Of a stretch of 64,000 bases of DNA, positions 50,132 through 63,420 are shown piece after piece. Numbering within the stretch: the first letter of the stretch is position 1; each line of letters opens with the position of its first letter. The position numbers were made by a program, and so were the translations under genes. The notes below the pieces were generated by a model. It was not told the origin of the DNA, did no database searches, and worked only from the letters and a program-made list of their open reading frames with translations. Location of the stretch: positions 3,197,725 to 3,261,724 of the forward strand of contig NW_023998417.1 in assembly GCF_014805625.2 (NCBI RefSeq), written 5' to 3'. The DNA is from Glossina fuscipes. Lineage: Eukaryota > Arthropoda > Insecta > Diptera > Glossinidae.

Positions 50132-52984
50132 TGAATGAATTTGTTTTCTCCTTTTCTTAGAGCCGATAATATATCGATAAGTCTTTAGTGTATATATATT
50201 ATTATAAGAATGCAATGTTTAGAGTATAGGGATAGGGGGAAAAGAAAGGTAAAGGAAAGAAAAGTTGCTCCCACACACTTCATCTTTCTTCCTAATTCAG
50301 ACGTTGTAAAGTTTTACCATTATGAATATACGTGTGATTTACGTTAACCTAAGACAGCAGCAGTTAATTAGCAAAGAGACCATCCAGAGGTAGAGAAAAG
50401 TCTTTGATTATGAAGAGAGGGAAGTCTTGTAAGAATTCAGAAGCAACGAACTTCAACCTATCTTTACAAGCGTAGAGATTAGATCGTGATATTGAAAATT
50501 CATCTTGCATTAGCTTTATTAGGTAATGCGTAACTTTCCTCTGGTCTTGACGATCATGGAACAGGTTGACTTGGTTACGCCTGTGGCATTGCGATAAGAA
50601 AATCCCTTTTCGAAGGCATATAAACATTTCTGTTTATTACAAAATGTTATCTAAATTTTCAAGCGAAATATTTATGTTGCGTTGGTAACCCTCTAAGTAA
50701 GTCTAGAAACGCTAACCATCATATATGTATATTTCACTTTTGTCAAATTGTTAGGCGTTTTTTTTTTTTTTTTGCTTATTTTGAAAAATTTTCATAACAT
50801 TTGTGCATTTATGAGAATTCGTTTAGAATATATATGTGTCTGTGTTTGCGCGCTAAAGAAAACTGTGCCATTAACACTGTTTTAAGTCACCTCATAATCT
50901 AGATAACTTTCTCTATTTATCAAGTAGAAAAAGCAGCAAATTATGTTTACCTAACATTCTCTGTACGTACGACTGACTGACTGTATTTAATATTCAGAAA
51001 CATTTTTTCTTTTGAAAAAATCCTTTTGCTTTTCAACATTATTGACAGTTGGTTGCTTATTTTACTCTCAATTTATATTTATATTACTATTTTATATTTT
51101 CACGGTTGAGGGTCTTTTAGATTTATCAAGTGTTTATCACTTTGCATGTGTATTACATACTGACTTCAGATTGGCATACGTAATGGGATACCAATTTGCT
51201 TATTTGCTGACTTTTACTATTGCGATTTGAAATTCAATTTACAACAATAACAAATTTAGACTCAAATAAGCCAAAAAGCGATTCCTTTATATTGCCTTTA
51301 GTCTATCTTAACTTAACATCCAACCAAAAAAAGTTTTTGAGCTTTGATTTGAGATGATTTCGCTAAGGGATTTATTTCACTTGAATTCAGATGATAATGA
51401 AGCTAGAAAGTAAAATTTGAATACATGTTTAAATGGATTTTCCATTTTATTTATCAACGCCGATTCCAACGTTTCTCTAATACTTCAAGGTCTTTTTATG
51501 GAACAATTTGCGACAATCCCCAAAGTACGTCGACTCAAATGTTTTTTCGTGAATCATTCTTTTCCGATTTGCAAGCCAGTAACGTTCATACCTGGAGCAA
51601 AAAGGAGGCTAAGATGAAATTTTCACCTCAACGAAAATGTTAAAATCGTGAAAAGTGCTCAACTTTATGATAATATTGGGAATAAAAGGATGACCATGTG
51701 GTACTACGATTGCTAGCAATAAAAATGTTAGCGAGAAATAGCATATGGCATAACATATATATTCACTTATGCATATTACTGACTTATTATATTGTAATAC
51801 TGACTGTTGACAAAATATTCCATACACTGTTGGCGCTTTTCAGATTTACTATCTTCCCGTAAACATAAACTTACGTTAAACATTATATTATATTATATTT
51901 TTTATACGAGATTTTAATAATGTATTTAAGGGATTTATATACATGTATAGGTGTATACAAGATCAGCGTAAGCGTGTACTTTAAATGAAAAATTCGTAAC
52001 CTTATATTCATTATTTATTTTTCCCTGCGTATATAATTAAAATTATACTCACCTACTCATGTATTGCATTCGCCATACGTGCATTGAAAAGGCATTAAAT
52101 ATAATAACTATTTAAATATGTAAGCAGACAACAGGTTACGGACTTCGTTACCTTATGATTGTATGAATAATTTTCTTAATATGAAATTAAAGAGATTACG
52201 ATAATGAAACTTTGGAACCTATAAATTAGATCAACGTCAAGCGGTGATCCGTGAGCATGAAAACAAAAATTATAGTTATTTACACCAGTAACCGGATGAT
52301 AATATATAGAAGTAAATTTCATTATGCCAAACGAGATTTATTAAGACAATTAATGACAAAATTGTTGCGAATAAGTCGAAATCTGCATTTATGACTTACC
52401 TGTGCAAATGTAATCTCACTACGGATTCGAGTTAATTCGTACGATTATCCGGTTTGTTATTCGCGGATAATTGACCGATTCAAGAATCAAGAGTAAACTT
52501 TAATGAAATAAACGTAAGTAGTCATGAAAGAAAGCCTTTCAATTGGATTTTAGACGGAGTAGATGTCGTTGTTTTGTTCGAGTCTCAGGTAAATTAAAAA
52601 AATTTTATACAAATTTCCAGTTCCTCCCTCATCCCAGCTCTGCATTCCAATTAGCTCCCATGATGGGTCACTGTATATCCTAGCGTAAATTGTAATCGAA
52701 AAATATGTGCAACGGAATGAGGTTCCTGTTTTCGTTGGTATATATTTGCCTCACTCCTCCTTCCCCCCGCTAATAATCCTGTGAGACGTAATAAGAGTCT
52801 TCTATCACTTACTATCTATCCATTATTAGTTAGCAAAGCTATATTTTGTAATTTGATTTTCGACAGCAGCTTTGGTTGTTTACAGTTTATAGTCTTTAGC
52901 TAAGTTAGCTAAATGTGATTATTAATTGTTAATTGTCAGAATTGCTTATTACATAGCCTAACATAAATGAACGTTCGCTGTTCT
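50132..52984. other. AT-rich non-coding stretch
   Basis: No supported gene. The minus-strand open frame at 50364-50627 and the overlapping plus-strand frames near 51417-51643 have ordinary composition but no recognisable domain, promoter or splice context. Confidence 0.5.
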
Positions 52985-53213
52985 GAACTAGGTTATTGAT
53001 TAAATAGGTTATTAGTTGAAATAGGTTATTGATTAAATAGGTTCTTAGTTGAACTAGGTTATTGATTAAATAGGTTCTTAGTTGAACTAGGTTATTGATT
53101 AATTAGGTTATTAGTTGAACTAGTTTATCGATTAAATAGGTTAATAGTTGAACTAGTTTATCGATTAAATAGGTTGTTAGTTAAACTAGGTTATTGATTA
53201 AACTAGGTTCAAC
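52985..53213 (+). repeat. 33-bp minisatellite, about seven copies
   Basis: A strict 33-base register starts at 52985 (units at 52985, 53018, 53051, 53084, 53117, 53150, 53183). Each unit has two related halves, GAACTAGGTTATTGATTAAA and TAGGTTATTAGTT, so the array is built on a ~16-17-base motif TAGGTTATTnnTTnAA. Later units share a TTTATCGATTAAA variant. All frames contain stops, so it is non-coding. Confidence 0.95.
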
Positions 53214-55800
53214 CGAAGATTACAACAGAGTGAAGTTAAAACTTTATTTATATTAGACTAGGTAAAGTTTTATGTTGTGATAACCAATAAAAGGAGTAGA
53301 ATAAGATGAACTTATTAACTAGTAGGTTACAGATCGGAAAGTAGATAATATTGACCTTGGCTTTGCATTGCAATGAATGTGCAAAACATAAAACTAAATT
53401 AAAATAAAATAATGAATAATAACATAGGTAGCATTAATGCTACAGTACGACAGCGGACGAACATAGCTGCGTTAACTTGGAATTTTACGCCGATTCGATG
53501 TGTGTTTATGTAAAATGGAATGCACTATCCCTTTTGTCTTGAGAAGTAGCAAAATTTTACATATAAATAAAAATACTCTTGAAATTTATGTCAAGCGTAT
53601 TTATTTCATAGCTTTGCTGCTTACTTACATAATATTTTAGGGAAATTTGCTGATATTAATAAAAATTGTACACAACATATGTTATTTAATATTTAAAAAG
53701 AGATTTTTTTCTACCTCTCACTTGAGCATATTTTAATTTTCAATATACCTCTGGCATTGTGTGCTTGCTTTTACGCACTTGCCGTTTTTTTTTTTTTTTA
53801 CATATGCACTGCACTCATAAATATTTCATAATATTTTTCCGTTTTTTTTTTTTTTTTGACGAAAATTAACACTTTGCAAAAATATTGTCAATTTTATTCA
53901 TCTCTGTCAGCACTTGACTTTTCTCTTTGTAAGTATGCCGGTAAACGGTCCCTTTTTTTTTTGGGGCGTAAATAATTTTAAAAATACGTTTTTTAAGGCT
54001 TCTTTAAACAACATAAAAACTATTTCAATATTTAGTTCAATTTTCTACGAAAAAAAAAAAAAAAAAAAAAAAATGTATAGGAAAGGCGAATGTTTGAAAA
54101 GATTTAATATTACACTCATCGACATATTGTCCGTCGAAATGTCCGTGGAGATCGCAAACCCCCAAACATTGAATGGTTAAAGGGAAAAAAGTGCGCATTT
54201 TCGAGGAAATGCGAATAATGCAAAAAATAACTTCGGCGTCGGTTGACAGATTCGAATTTTCTTTTTTCTTTTATTAATATAACCTATCAATCATTTACAT
54301 ATTAACTGTACGTGTACGTATGTATGTATAGCACGTTAGAAAAGGAAAGAGGCAGAACTGACAGTGAGGGGAACGGCTATTGCCTAGTGGTTGTCTTCCT
54401 AAGCGGCAAGTGTTATGCTTTTGCCGATGGAGCATTCACTAGAACACTCACTAGAGCACTCATTAAGATCAAATATGGTTAAGCTGCACTGAGATTTAGT
54501 ATACATTGACTCGGTAATCGTAACTCTTCTGTACTGGGCTACGCGGCAGACATCGCCGAGAGATAAGTTAATCTCCACTGTCTTTTTCTAGCGAATATCT
54601 TGACGATGAGCACCACAATCTCACAGCCAGATACCTTATCTTAGACAGCCTTTTTACCCCAAAGTGTTGAAAGGTAGAACGCATTCGTTGAGAAATTTTC
54701 AAACATTTCAATATTTTTCTCTCTTAGACTTAAATGTTTTCGTTACTTCATTAACGCATTTAATGTATGATATACATAATTGATTCATTATTTTATACAC
54801 ATTTCGCAATGCATTTGCATGCAACCGCTTTGTCTAACAAACAACATACTCCCCGATATTTCAATGAGTTTTAATTAAAATGCGGTATTCAGCGTAAGCA
54901 ATATCTGTCTGCTATGGTTTGAAAAGTTTTCATAAAGTAGGCAGAAATTCTATTCAGACGATTATATTGACAGTCATTTCATTTAACCATTTCTGTCTGT
55001 GCAACGTAATAGCATCAACATTAACATTAAGAGCGCGCGTCAACATCACGGTTTTAAAAGTAATTACTGCCTTTTATCACGTTATAAATATTTAAGACGA
55101 ATGCTTTGGTGCAAAAAAAGAAGAACAAGAATAATCAACAGCAGAGAACAAATAAATTGCATGGAGTATAAAGAAAATGTCACTAACCTATATATATATA
55201 TATAGGGAGAGAGGAAAGAGAGAAATGGTCTCAGACGATTAAATAAACGTCACGTGTCTGTACCCATCGCATTGCATTTGAATGAATCTAAGTGCATTCG
55301 AAGCACAGACAGGTTTACGCTTACACAGACTCAATACAATTAATTAGCATAATACATTCATTCATTTATATATAAAGGAAAGTTATGTCATCAAATGCTG
55401 CATATACCACAAACTGCGGAAATCTTTTTTTTGCTTTACTTTTTCAATTTGCTTTTTTTTTGTTGTTTATTTATCAAGTTTCAATTCTTGCACTCCCCAC
55501 TAAATTCAATAAAACACTGCAAGCAGATATCGGGCCTTTTGGGTGGAAATACACGCCTATTTAGTATCAGACACTCCGAGACACTCGCCCGATCCAAGAA
55601 CACTTTTCTGTCTTATCTTATCAATTTGCGAGGGGAAAAATAAAACATCGGGGCTTATAGCGGAGGAAACTCATCTATAAAATACATTACTACTACTATT
55701 AAGTGACCTTAACAAAATATTTTAAAGGTTTTTGTGGGAAAAGAAAACGCAAAGAATATAACAACAAGTTTTTGTTGAATATATTAATTTAAAATATTAG
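53214..55800. other. AT-rich non-coding stretch
   Basis: No gene recognised; poly-T near 53785-53800 and 53842-53857, poly-A at 54050-54072. The stretch 54370-54480 contains tRNA-A-box-like GCCTAGTGGTTG and short CACTAGA(A/G)CACTC direct repeats, but no tRNA fold was established. Confidence 0.5.
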
Positions 55801-55920
55801 GCCCGAGTGGTGGTCGAGAAAGCAAAGCGTCCCTATCTCAAGTGAGATAGAATTCTCTAAAAAGTCGATAACGTTAGATGCTAGCGTTTTAAGACTTTAG
55901 TCTTAGAATTTATTTCTGTG
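55801..55920 (+). repeat. SINE-like element, copy B
   Basis: Begins GCCCGAGTGGTGGTCGAGAA, similar to the tRNA-like head of the copy at 35431-35590. It ends with GTTAGATGCTAGCGTTTTAA, the palindrome AAGACTTTAGTCTT and AGAATTTATTTCTGTG, nearly identical to the 3' core of that copy. The middle, with CTATCTCAAGTGAGATAG as a perfect inverted repeat, differs, and the B box is not obvious. Confidence 0.65.
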
Positions 55921-58900
55921 GCTGCGGACTATCTGAAGCTTCGTTCTGGATGTTGCAAACGGTTTGAGAAAACGAATATACCCATATACGGGCATAAAGA
56001 AAACAACATCCATCTATAAATAAATAAGTGAAAGAAAAAAGAGGAAAAAAAGAAGCAACAAAGACGTATATGTCCGATACGAACTACGAGCTTATCGCTA
56101 AACCAACGCAAATATACAAAAAGCTTTTCAAAGATGTTACGATCCTCCAATTGTTGGTAATATTGCTCCTTAAGATTGTTAACCAATTTTAAGCAAGTAA
56201 CTGACCTTCTTTCTGTTCGTTTACCAAAGTTGATAGTTGATTAGAACTCAATCCCAAGATATTTCCATCAACCAGCTACAATTCACAGCAAATAGATTTG
56301 AATCTTGACCGATTGAAACGTTGTACAAAATTACTAGCTCAGGGAACATGAATAATGTCATGAAGAAAATCCTTAACGCTGCCGGCGGTTACTTAATATT
56401 CATGCTAAAGTGAACATGATTTTTTTTTTGTTATTTATTTATTACGTATGACATTTATTGTAAACAGAAATTGTTTTAAAAAGCACACAAAATAGTTTTA
56501 TTCTTTTTTTTTTTGTAGATTTATTATGACAAGTACAACTTCAAGAACACAATTTTAAATTAAGAGAAAAGAAATGCATAGAAAAAAACGAAAATAATTC
56601 CCAATAGAAGGAAACGTACTTCGTTCGTAGCAATAACTTTTTTTTTTTCTCACTTTTGTTGTTGTATTGCAAACTTGTAGAGAACACAAATATTGGTATT
56701 AATAAGAAAAATAAAAAGACGAAAAGGAAATTGAAGAAGATGAAGAAGAAAGTTTTCATTCTTCACGCATTTGATTCTCTAAAGAGGAAAACCTTTATAT
56801 TAAATTATTTACGAATAGTAAAGTTTTGTATTGGTGAGTGAGGTTAGATTTGGTTAGGTCAAGGGAGAGGAGTGTGTGTGTGTGTGCGTGCAGTTAAGTT
56901 TATAGAAATTTTGCAACGAGTTTACTGTGGACTAGCCTTTGCTAGATTAGGTAGACGCAATAGTTAAGCTGAACTAAAGTGTAAATAAAGTCTTTTTAAT
57001 CAGTTCAGAAGCTTCTTTGAAAATAAATCTTCTCTCATATGTTCATAAAGCCACTCGATTGGGTTGAAGGAGGATTTTTTAGCTCAAAAGATGCTTTTTT
57101 CTAAAATCTAAATGCCAAATTGAAAGAGAAAGCCTACTCGTCGTTATTTATATAGAAATCGGTTCAAAGAGCATCCGCCTGCACATTCTTCTATTAAAAA
57201 AGCTAATGGCGAAGATGTCTTTTTAAAAAAATCTTTCATTACGAAGCTTGTTGTCGCAAGCGTGATTAAATTGCTTCCTCTTTGGAGCCAATCATTGAAA
57301 GTAAATTCGCATAAGATATTTGTAATAGGTTGAAAACATAATTGGACCGTGGGTTTTGCTTTTTTTTTTCCTATTTTTAATAAATATGAAATTTTAATTT
57401 TAATCACTTTTTGCTGAATCATCAATGTAGTTTGTCCTCTTTTATATACACGCTTGCTTAATAACATATAATTAAATATGTAACCACATTTAACTCGTTT
57501 ACCGGCAACAAATTGCTTTGCAGGCAAGCTCAAAAAACAACAACAACAAAAAAAAAAGCGGCAAATTATACTAAGACTATTATGAAAACTATTGTAAACG
57601 ACCGTAACATAAATGAAAAGTTGAAATTAATTAATTAATACAGCGAATATATATATATATATATATATATAAAAACCACAATTGGAAATAATAAAACAAT
57701 TACTTACTTACCATATGTACGGATGATTTTGTTGAAAATTTAGAACAACGAAGAATTGTTTCCACGAAATTGAATTCATTGAAACTGAAAAAAATGGAAG
57801 AGAGAATTAAAATTTTGATAAAGTTTTGCTAGAAAGGAAAATAACAATATATCCGAAAATATGATTTACATTTCATAGTAAATTCGGTTTTAATGCAATT
57901 ATATTTATTCTAAAGTAACCACCGCTGAAGGATGAGTGTCATTGCGAGAGAGAGAGAGAGTACTTTAGCATGGAGTACTCAGAAATGCTTATCTAAAAAT
58001 TAGTTCACATCTACCCATCTGCTTGTCTGTTTACCGCCTGCCTGTGAGTCTGTTTGTTGTAGTACAACAAACAAGTTTAAAAAACTTAAAGTAAAAAGTT
58101 GGAACGCAGGATACAAATTTTGATCCGTTTACGAAAATCCTTATTGCCTACAAAAGAAGAAAAACAATATTCGGCTATGATCGAACTTTTTATATCCATC
58201 AGCTTTACCCGTAGGTTTCGGTGGTCAATCCTTTACACTTTCGTATGTGTAAATATTGTGAGATAACACAGAGAGTGTGAATGTATTGACCATTTTTTTT
58301 TTTTTTTTGAATTTTGAAATCTTCTTTAATTATATTATACTGTCTTGACATGCCCCCCTTTTAATACCACATTGCTTTGGGGAAATTCCAACTTCTTCAT
58401 TAAAATTGAAGTCGCTCTCTTAACTGCTTGCAAAATGCCACTTGGCGCTTTAGCGTAGATATGTATCTACTCAGCTTCCATCTCACTGTGAATTAAAAAC
58501 TTATAATTTCTATAAAGGATAGGGGGCGCTTTTAATGTTCTTATCATTTCTTTATCCGTTTTTTTTTTTTTTTTTTTTTAATATGAACAATCACTCAGAG
58601 CCTCTCAATGCCTCTTTTATGTTTAACATGGTGATGATCAGAAAGAAGCGAGGAAAGAGGAAAGACATAAGAAATAGCCGTAGCCCAGCGGCTTGATAAA
58701 TTATTGGGCTGCTTTCAATCGTGCAGCCTTTCCAAAATTCTCGACTAGTTCTCGCAGCCCGTGTGCGTCAGGGTCCAACACACAATACCAAGATGCCTAT
58801 ATCCATATGCAACTTATTATTATTTCTTCCTCTTTCTGTTTTGGTTTACAATACTCTTTATGTAGATATCCTAACTTATCAAATTAATCAAATTATATTT

Positions 58901-61900
58901 CCCACTATACTACTTTTTATATTACATATTAATGATGAATCAGAAAAAAAAAAAAAAAAAAAAAAACAGATTAAATAAAAAAAGTTTTCAGAAAATTTTC
59001 GCATAGATTTAACAACTTTTCATAAAACATAAAAGAGGAAGTTTTTAACAATCTCTTAATGATAAGTTAAAGAGAGTTGTATGTATATAAAATCGTATAT
59101 GTAAAGTCAAGTCAATTATTTGGCAGCGACTGCAAGCGGTGTTAGACGGTGAATGCCTATACATAAAGCCAAACTAAATAATAATAAAATTTTACGAAAC
59201 GTCTCTTACAATAAAGATATTGTTACAAAAACATTTAAGAAATTGTTAAGAATTCCTTTTAAAGACCCGTTGTTGTATCCGACATTCTATACCTTAATTA
59301 CGTACTTGAAAAGAGCATTAAAAACGGAAAAAAAAAACGGAAAACTGCTTTCTTATACCATAAGTACCATAAATCATAAATGCTGCACATTTTTTGCTCG
59401 AGGCACTACAAGCTATTATAATATTAGTCGTTAGTTTCACGCAACGTCGAAATTGTGAATGTAACACATATAAGTACACTTACGCGTTTATGCTGCAAAG
59501 AATGTAATTTTTAACTCTTTACTTCTTATAGTTTTGTTAAGGGGAAAAGGAAACTAAAGAAAGAAGAACAAGAAAAAATTAATTTCTTAAAATTTCACAT
59601 ATTGCGTATACTGCAGCAAATCAGCCTGAAGTAGCAAAAACAATATATTCTTCTTATACACTATATGCTCATAATATTGTAGGTTAAGAATATTTTTCAA
59701 TAAAATTCGCAATAATTTGCCTTCAGCACGGCCATACATACATGTATACTCTGCATACTCGCAAAAGGTTTCTTAATCCAGTAAATCTGTTAATTTTATC
59801 AGAGTCGAAGAAACAGGATCTATATCAAATTATCGATGCGCAGGGATTCTGAAGAATCATTTTTTTTTTTTTTTTTTTGCTCTTTTTCTATCAATTTTTT
59901 CAACTAAACTGAAAAATTGACTCATGCTCTGGTGAGCTAGGAACGTTACCGTACATATTTCAAAGATTTTCATCATAGTTTCTAAGTGCGGGATTGCATG
60001 GCTTAACATTATGGGCGAATGCTAGAATACTAGTTTGTTTTCCTGCATTTATTATGTCCATAGAGACCATATAAAGTATAAAAATACAAAAATTCTAAAG
60101 CACCTTAGAAAGTTTTTCCATATCTTTCGCAATTCGTGCAAGTAGCAATAGCTGTAGAAGAAATATGAAATCATACAAATGCGTTTCTTATCGAAACATG
60201 AGGATGAAAAAACGGCAAATGAGTGTAACCTCTTTACAAGGCTAACAAGTTCAGGAAAAACTAAACATTCCGGAAAGTGTTTCCAAACAAGAATATGAGC
60301 TATAGTTCAATCAAAATGTTAACCTTTACTCTTTATGTGTCACATATATATTGAAATCATTAAAAACCTTGGGTTTTTCTTAGATACGTTATATACAAGA
60401 ACCAACAGGAACTTTGTCTTCCGGAGCTTTTTCTTCGTATTTTTCCAACTTTTTTCTCATTGCCTTTTTCATAATTTCCTTTAATTAATGATATTCCGTT
60501 ATGTCACTCACTGTTTTATAAGCTCCATGCTAGTCAAGTGTTTACTTTCAGTTACCGCGAGCCTGGCATGATGAAGAAATCGATATAAATCACCTAAGCG
60601 ACAGTGGGGACAAAGTCCAAGGCATGGCTTTCCCCAGTCAACAACAATAAACAAACCTTATTTGTTACATATATATATTTATCTCATGTATTTTTTAAAT
60701 TAGATTTAAAAATTAATTGAAACACATAAGCGTAGAATAGTTAATAAAAAAAAAAAAAAAAAAATTCCCTAAATATCTTTCAAAAGTCTTTAGCAAATGT
60801 CGCGGTTATCGATGTTGATGAGGTCTCCCAGTTGCAGCAACGTTAACAAGTAGATTAAGCGATATTTTGCTTTTCACGATAGTGTAGGCACCCAAGATAA
60901 AACACCTACCGAACGTATTGTTTTAATTGGTTTTTAATAATTTGCTTCTACTAACAACTGTTTCGTATGCTCCTTTTATTAAATAATAATTTTCTGCGTT
61001 GTTTTTCATTGCAAAAATGTTAAATAATCAATTTAAAATATTTAAGGGCAAAGACACTATTTAGAACGAAAAATTTTCTCTATTAGCAGGGAAAAGAGCT
61101 TTCGCAGAACAATATTTAAATGCACTTATCAATAACCTACAATCGCTGACATAAATCCATTATTATTAAAGCAGTTTTGAAGGACCATTGCAAAATTGTT
61201 TTCATCAATTCATCAAGAATTAACTATAAGTGCTTAACATAAAACGTTGACTTTGTGACGAAGGGAATATGGATCGAAAATAAAAAAACTTCCAATTAGT
61301 TGGCTTTAATGTAAATACACTGACAATTCGAATACATATTTATGTAGCTGGTAAGGGGAGTAGAACAACAACTGTAACCGTCTTAATCTGAGCAGAGCAT
61401 TACAAATTGCGAACAGATATTCCGAACAGCACCCGGCAAAGATCACAAAGCTTTTTTTTTCTTTGTGGTTTTCATGACTTATAATCATCTGGTTTTAAAG
61501 CAGCGTTGAAATCGAAAACTTGGTGCAAAGTCACAAAAACTATGACTAGAAAAATTGTTGCCTTCCTTTATGGCAAGTGGCCCGTAACAGTACCCGACTG
61601 CTTCGATCGTTTAAAAGGCATTGAAAATCCACTAAAACTGTAGACTAAATATTTAAGATAAGGCACTAAATGTGATTAAAAAAAAAGTTAAGTTCGAATG
61701 AAAACTACCGATGAAATCTTTTTCTTTTTTCAGAATTTTTTTTTGAGGCAATAAATTCTATTCTACCTATTCTACCTTTATTCCATTCCACCCATCTACA
61801 ATAAGAACTAAAGTATTTTAATATTAAACACTGCTAAAAGCAATATCGAGAACCCATTCAATAGCAACTTTTTTAGTTAACGTGAAATGAAATGCTGCGC

Positions 61901-62389
61901 CTTGCACACAGCTGGCTATACATACAAGTTCTTCAAGTTTATTACAATTTTCTTATTATTTACTTTTTCAAGCTGGAAAATAATGTAATTGTACTAATTT
62001 TCCAGTAGATACGTAATCGTCTTTAAAACTTCATAATGTGGTTTTTTTTTTTTTTTTTGTGTGATCTTTCGTTTTAATTCATTTAAATATCCTCCCTAGT
62101 ATTAGCTTAAAAAAAAAAAAATACAAAAACAAAATTATGATACACTACCAATTTAATGGTCGTTGCCTTCCGTTTTTCTTTCTCTATCTCTATGATAACA
62201 ACGACCGTGGAATTGCGAAATTTACTACCTTGTCTTTGTGCCCCTTTTTCTTGGGCTACTGCCGTAGATTGGATAATCGTTTCCGTTGTTACATTAAAAT
62301 TTTGCTTTTTATGCAAAAATTCAAGGCATACTTCCTTTCTTATATATATAAAAAAAAAAAAAAACAAGACAAACAAAAAAACTAAAAAC
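55921..62389. other. Long AT-rich non-coding region
   Basis: No supported gene in ~6.5 kb. Open frames here are short and often run through poly-A/T tracts (for example 58299-58308, 58560-58579, 58946-58967, 59859-59878 and 62041-62058). There is (TA)n at 57646-57671. A block near 58680-58760 has tRNA-A-box-like TAGCCCAGCGGCTTG but no confirmed element. Confidence 0.5.
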
Positions 62390-63420
62390 AAGTAAAAAAC
62401 TTATATATGGCTGGGGCCGAATCTTGCAACCCCCATTACCATTAAAATCTTTGGCGCCACATACTTTTATTTATTGTCATAAAAATACGGTAAATGGGAT
62501 GAAATTTTTCTTTCACCTTTCACTAAACTAAAAGGCATTGTTGGGGACGTCCACCATATTTAAATCAGCATTAAAACATTAATCTTGTCGCTCTTCTATT
62601 TTCCAAGTTCTTGCATGCGACACTCTTATCAACGGTTCCGTAAGGAAAAACTTAACCTACTACGCCGTGGGGCCCACCATAATTAACTTTGAATAAACAT
62701 ACGTAGCTCGCCGCATTCTACTCTCCAAGTACTTTTATTTGACACCCATATCGCTGATATTATTAAAAAAAAAAAACAATTCACCAAATCGTGGTGTCCA
62801 TCATATTTATGGTGAAATTGACGCATTTTTAGGTAGATAACGTATTTTCTTTTGAGGAATGTACGAAATACATCCTGATTAATCAGCATAGGGTCTCAAA
62901 AAAGTGAAAAAAACGTAGGAAAGTGTAATTATTTGTAAATTTGTGTGGGCGTGGCCGATTTTTTACATTTTTCAGTCACACGTGAAGAGTGGAGTGTTTC
63001 GTAAAGTAAATGTGGAAAATTTCACCCTTCTACCTTTTATACTATTGTGAGTAATGGGCGAAGACCTACAAGTTTTTATCTAGATAAACGGGATTGGGTT
63101 CATTTCATCTTTCACTGGGCGCTCGTGCTCTGACCAATTTGGCCCATTTTCAATAATAACAGGCGTACAAGAACCTCTAATATTTCTACCAATATCTTCA
63201 TTCTTGTTACCACGGCATTGACCATAATACACACCAGACAAACGCACGGACAAACAGATAGGGAGACATGGCTTGACAAATTCAGAATCTCATGCTGATC
63301 AAGAAGATATGTATATATACAGTTTATTGGGTAACGGAAACTTTCTTTTGAATGTTGCAAACATTATGATAAAATAATTACACCGCCATTGTTCAATGGT
63401 TGGGTATAAAAACGAAATTT
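62390..63420 (-). mobile_element. Dispersed fly-type repeat, copy 2, with internal tandem units
   Basis: On the minus strand the block 63330-63141 reads CTGTATATATACATATCTTC, TTGATCAGCATGAGATTCTG, CATGTCTCCCTATCTGTTTG, TCCGTGCGTTTGTCTGG, GTAGAAATATTAGAGGTTCT, TGTACGCCTGTTATTATTGA, the same order as the copy at 24955-25200. Further on is a GGCCACGCCCAC block (62940-62955 on plus as GTGGGCGTGGCC), as in copy 1. The far part, 62420-62880, is a degenerate ~123-bp tandem array. No coding capacity. The outer borders are estimates. Confidence 0.65.
62428..62880. repeat. ~123-bp degenerate tandem array inside the dispersed repeat
   Basis: CCACCATATT at 62551, CCACCATAAT at 62674 and CCATCATATT at 62798 mark units 123 and 124 bases apart; a weaker unit starts near 62430 (CCCCATTACCATTAAA). 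A second landmark, CCAAGTnCTT..AT..GACAC...TATC, recurs at 62604 and 62726. Confidence 0.65.

Noticed and set aside
50364..50627. 87-codon minus-strand open frame beside the DNAI7-like gene
   Set aside because: Composition is plausible (KVTHYLIKLMQDEF), but there is no domain, promoter or conservation evidence.
54370..54480. tRNA-like A box GCCTAGTGGTTG and repeated CACTAGAnCACTC
   Set aside because: No B box at the right distance and no cloverleaf could be drawn; not called as a tRNA or SINE.
58674..58800. TAGCCCAGCGGCTTG block with more balanced base composition
   Set aside because: Looks A-box-like but the B-box candidate (TTTCAATCG) is weak and no second copy is present in the window.
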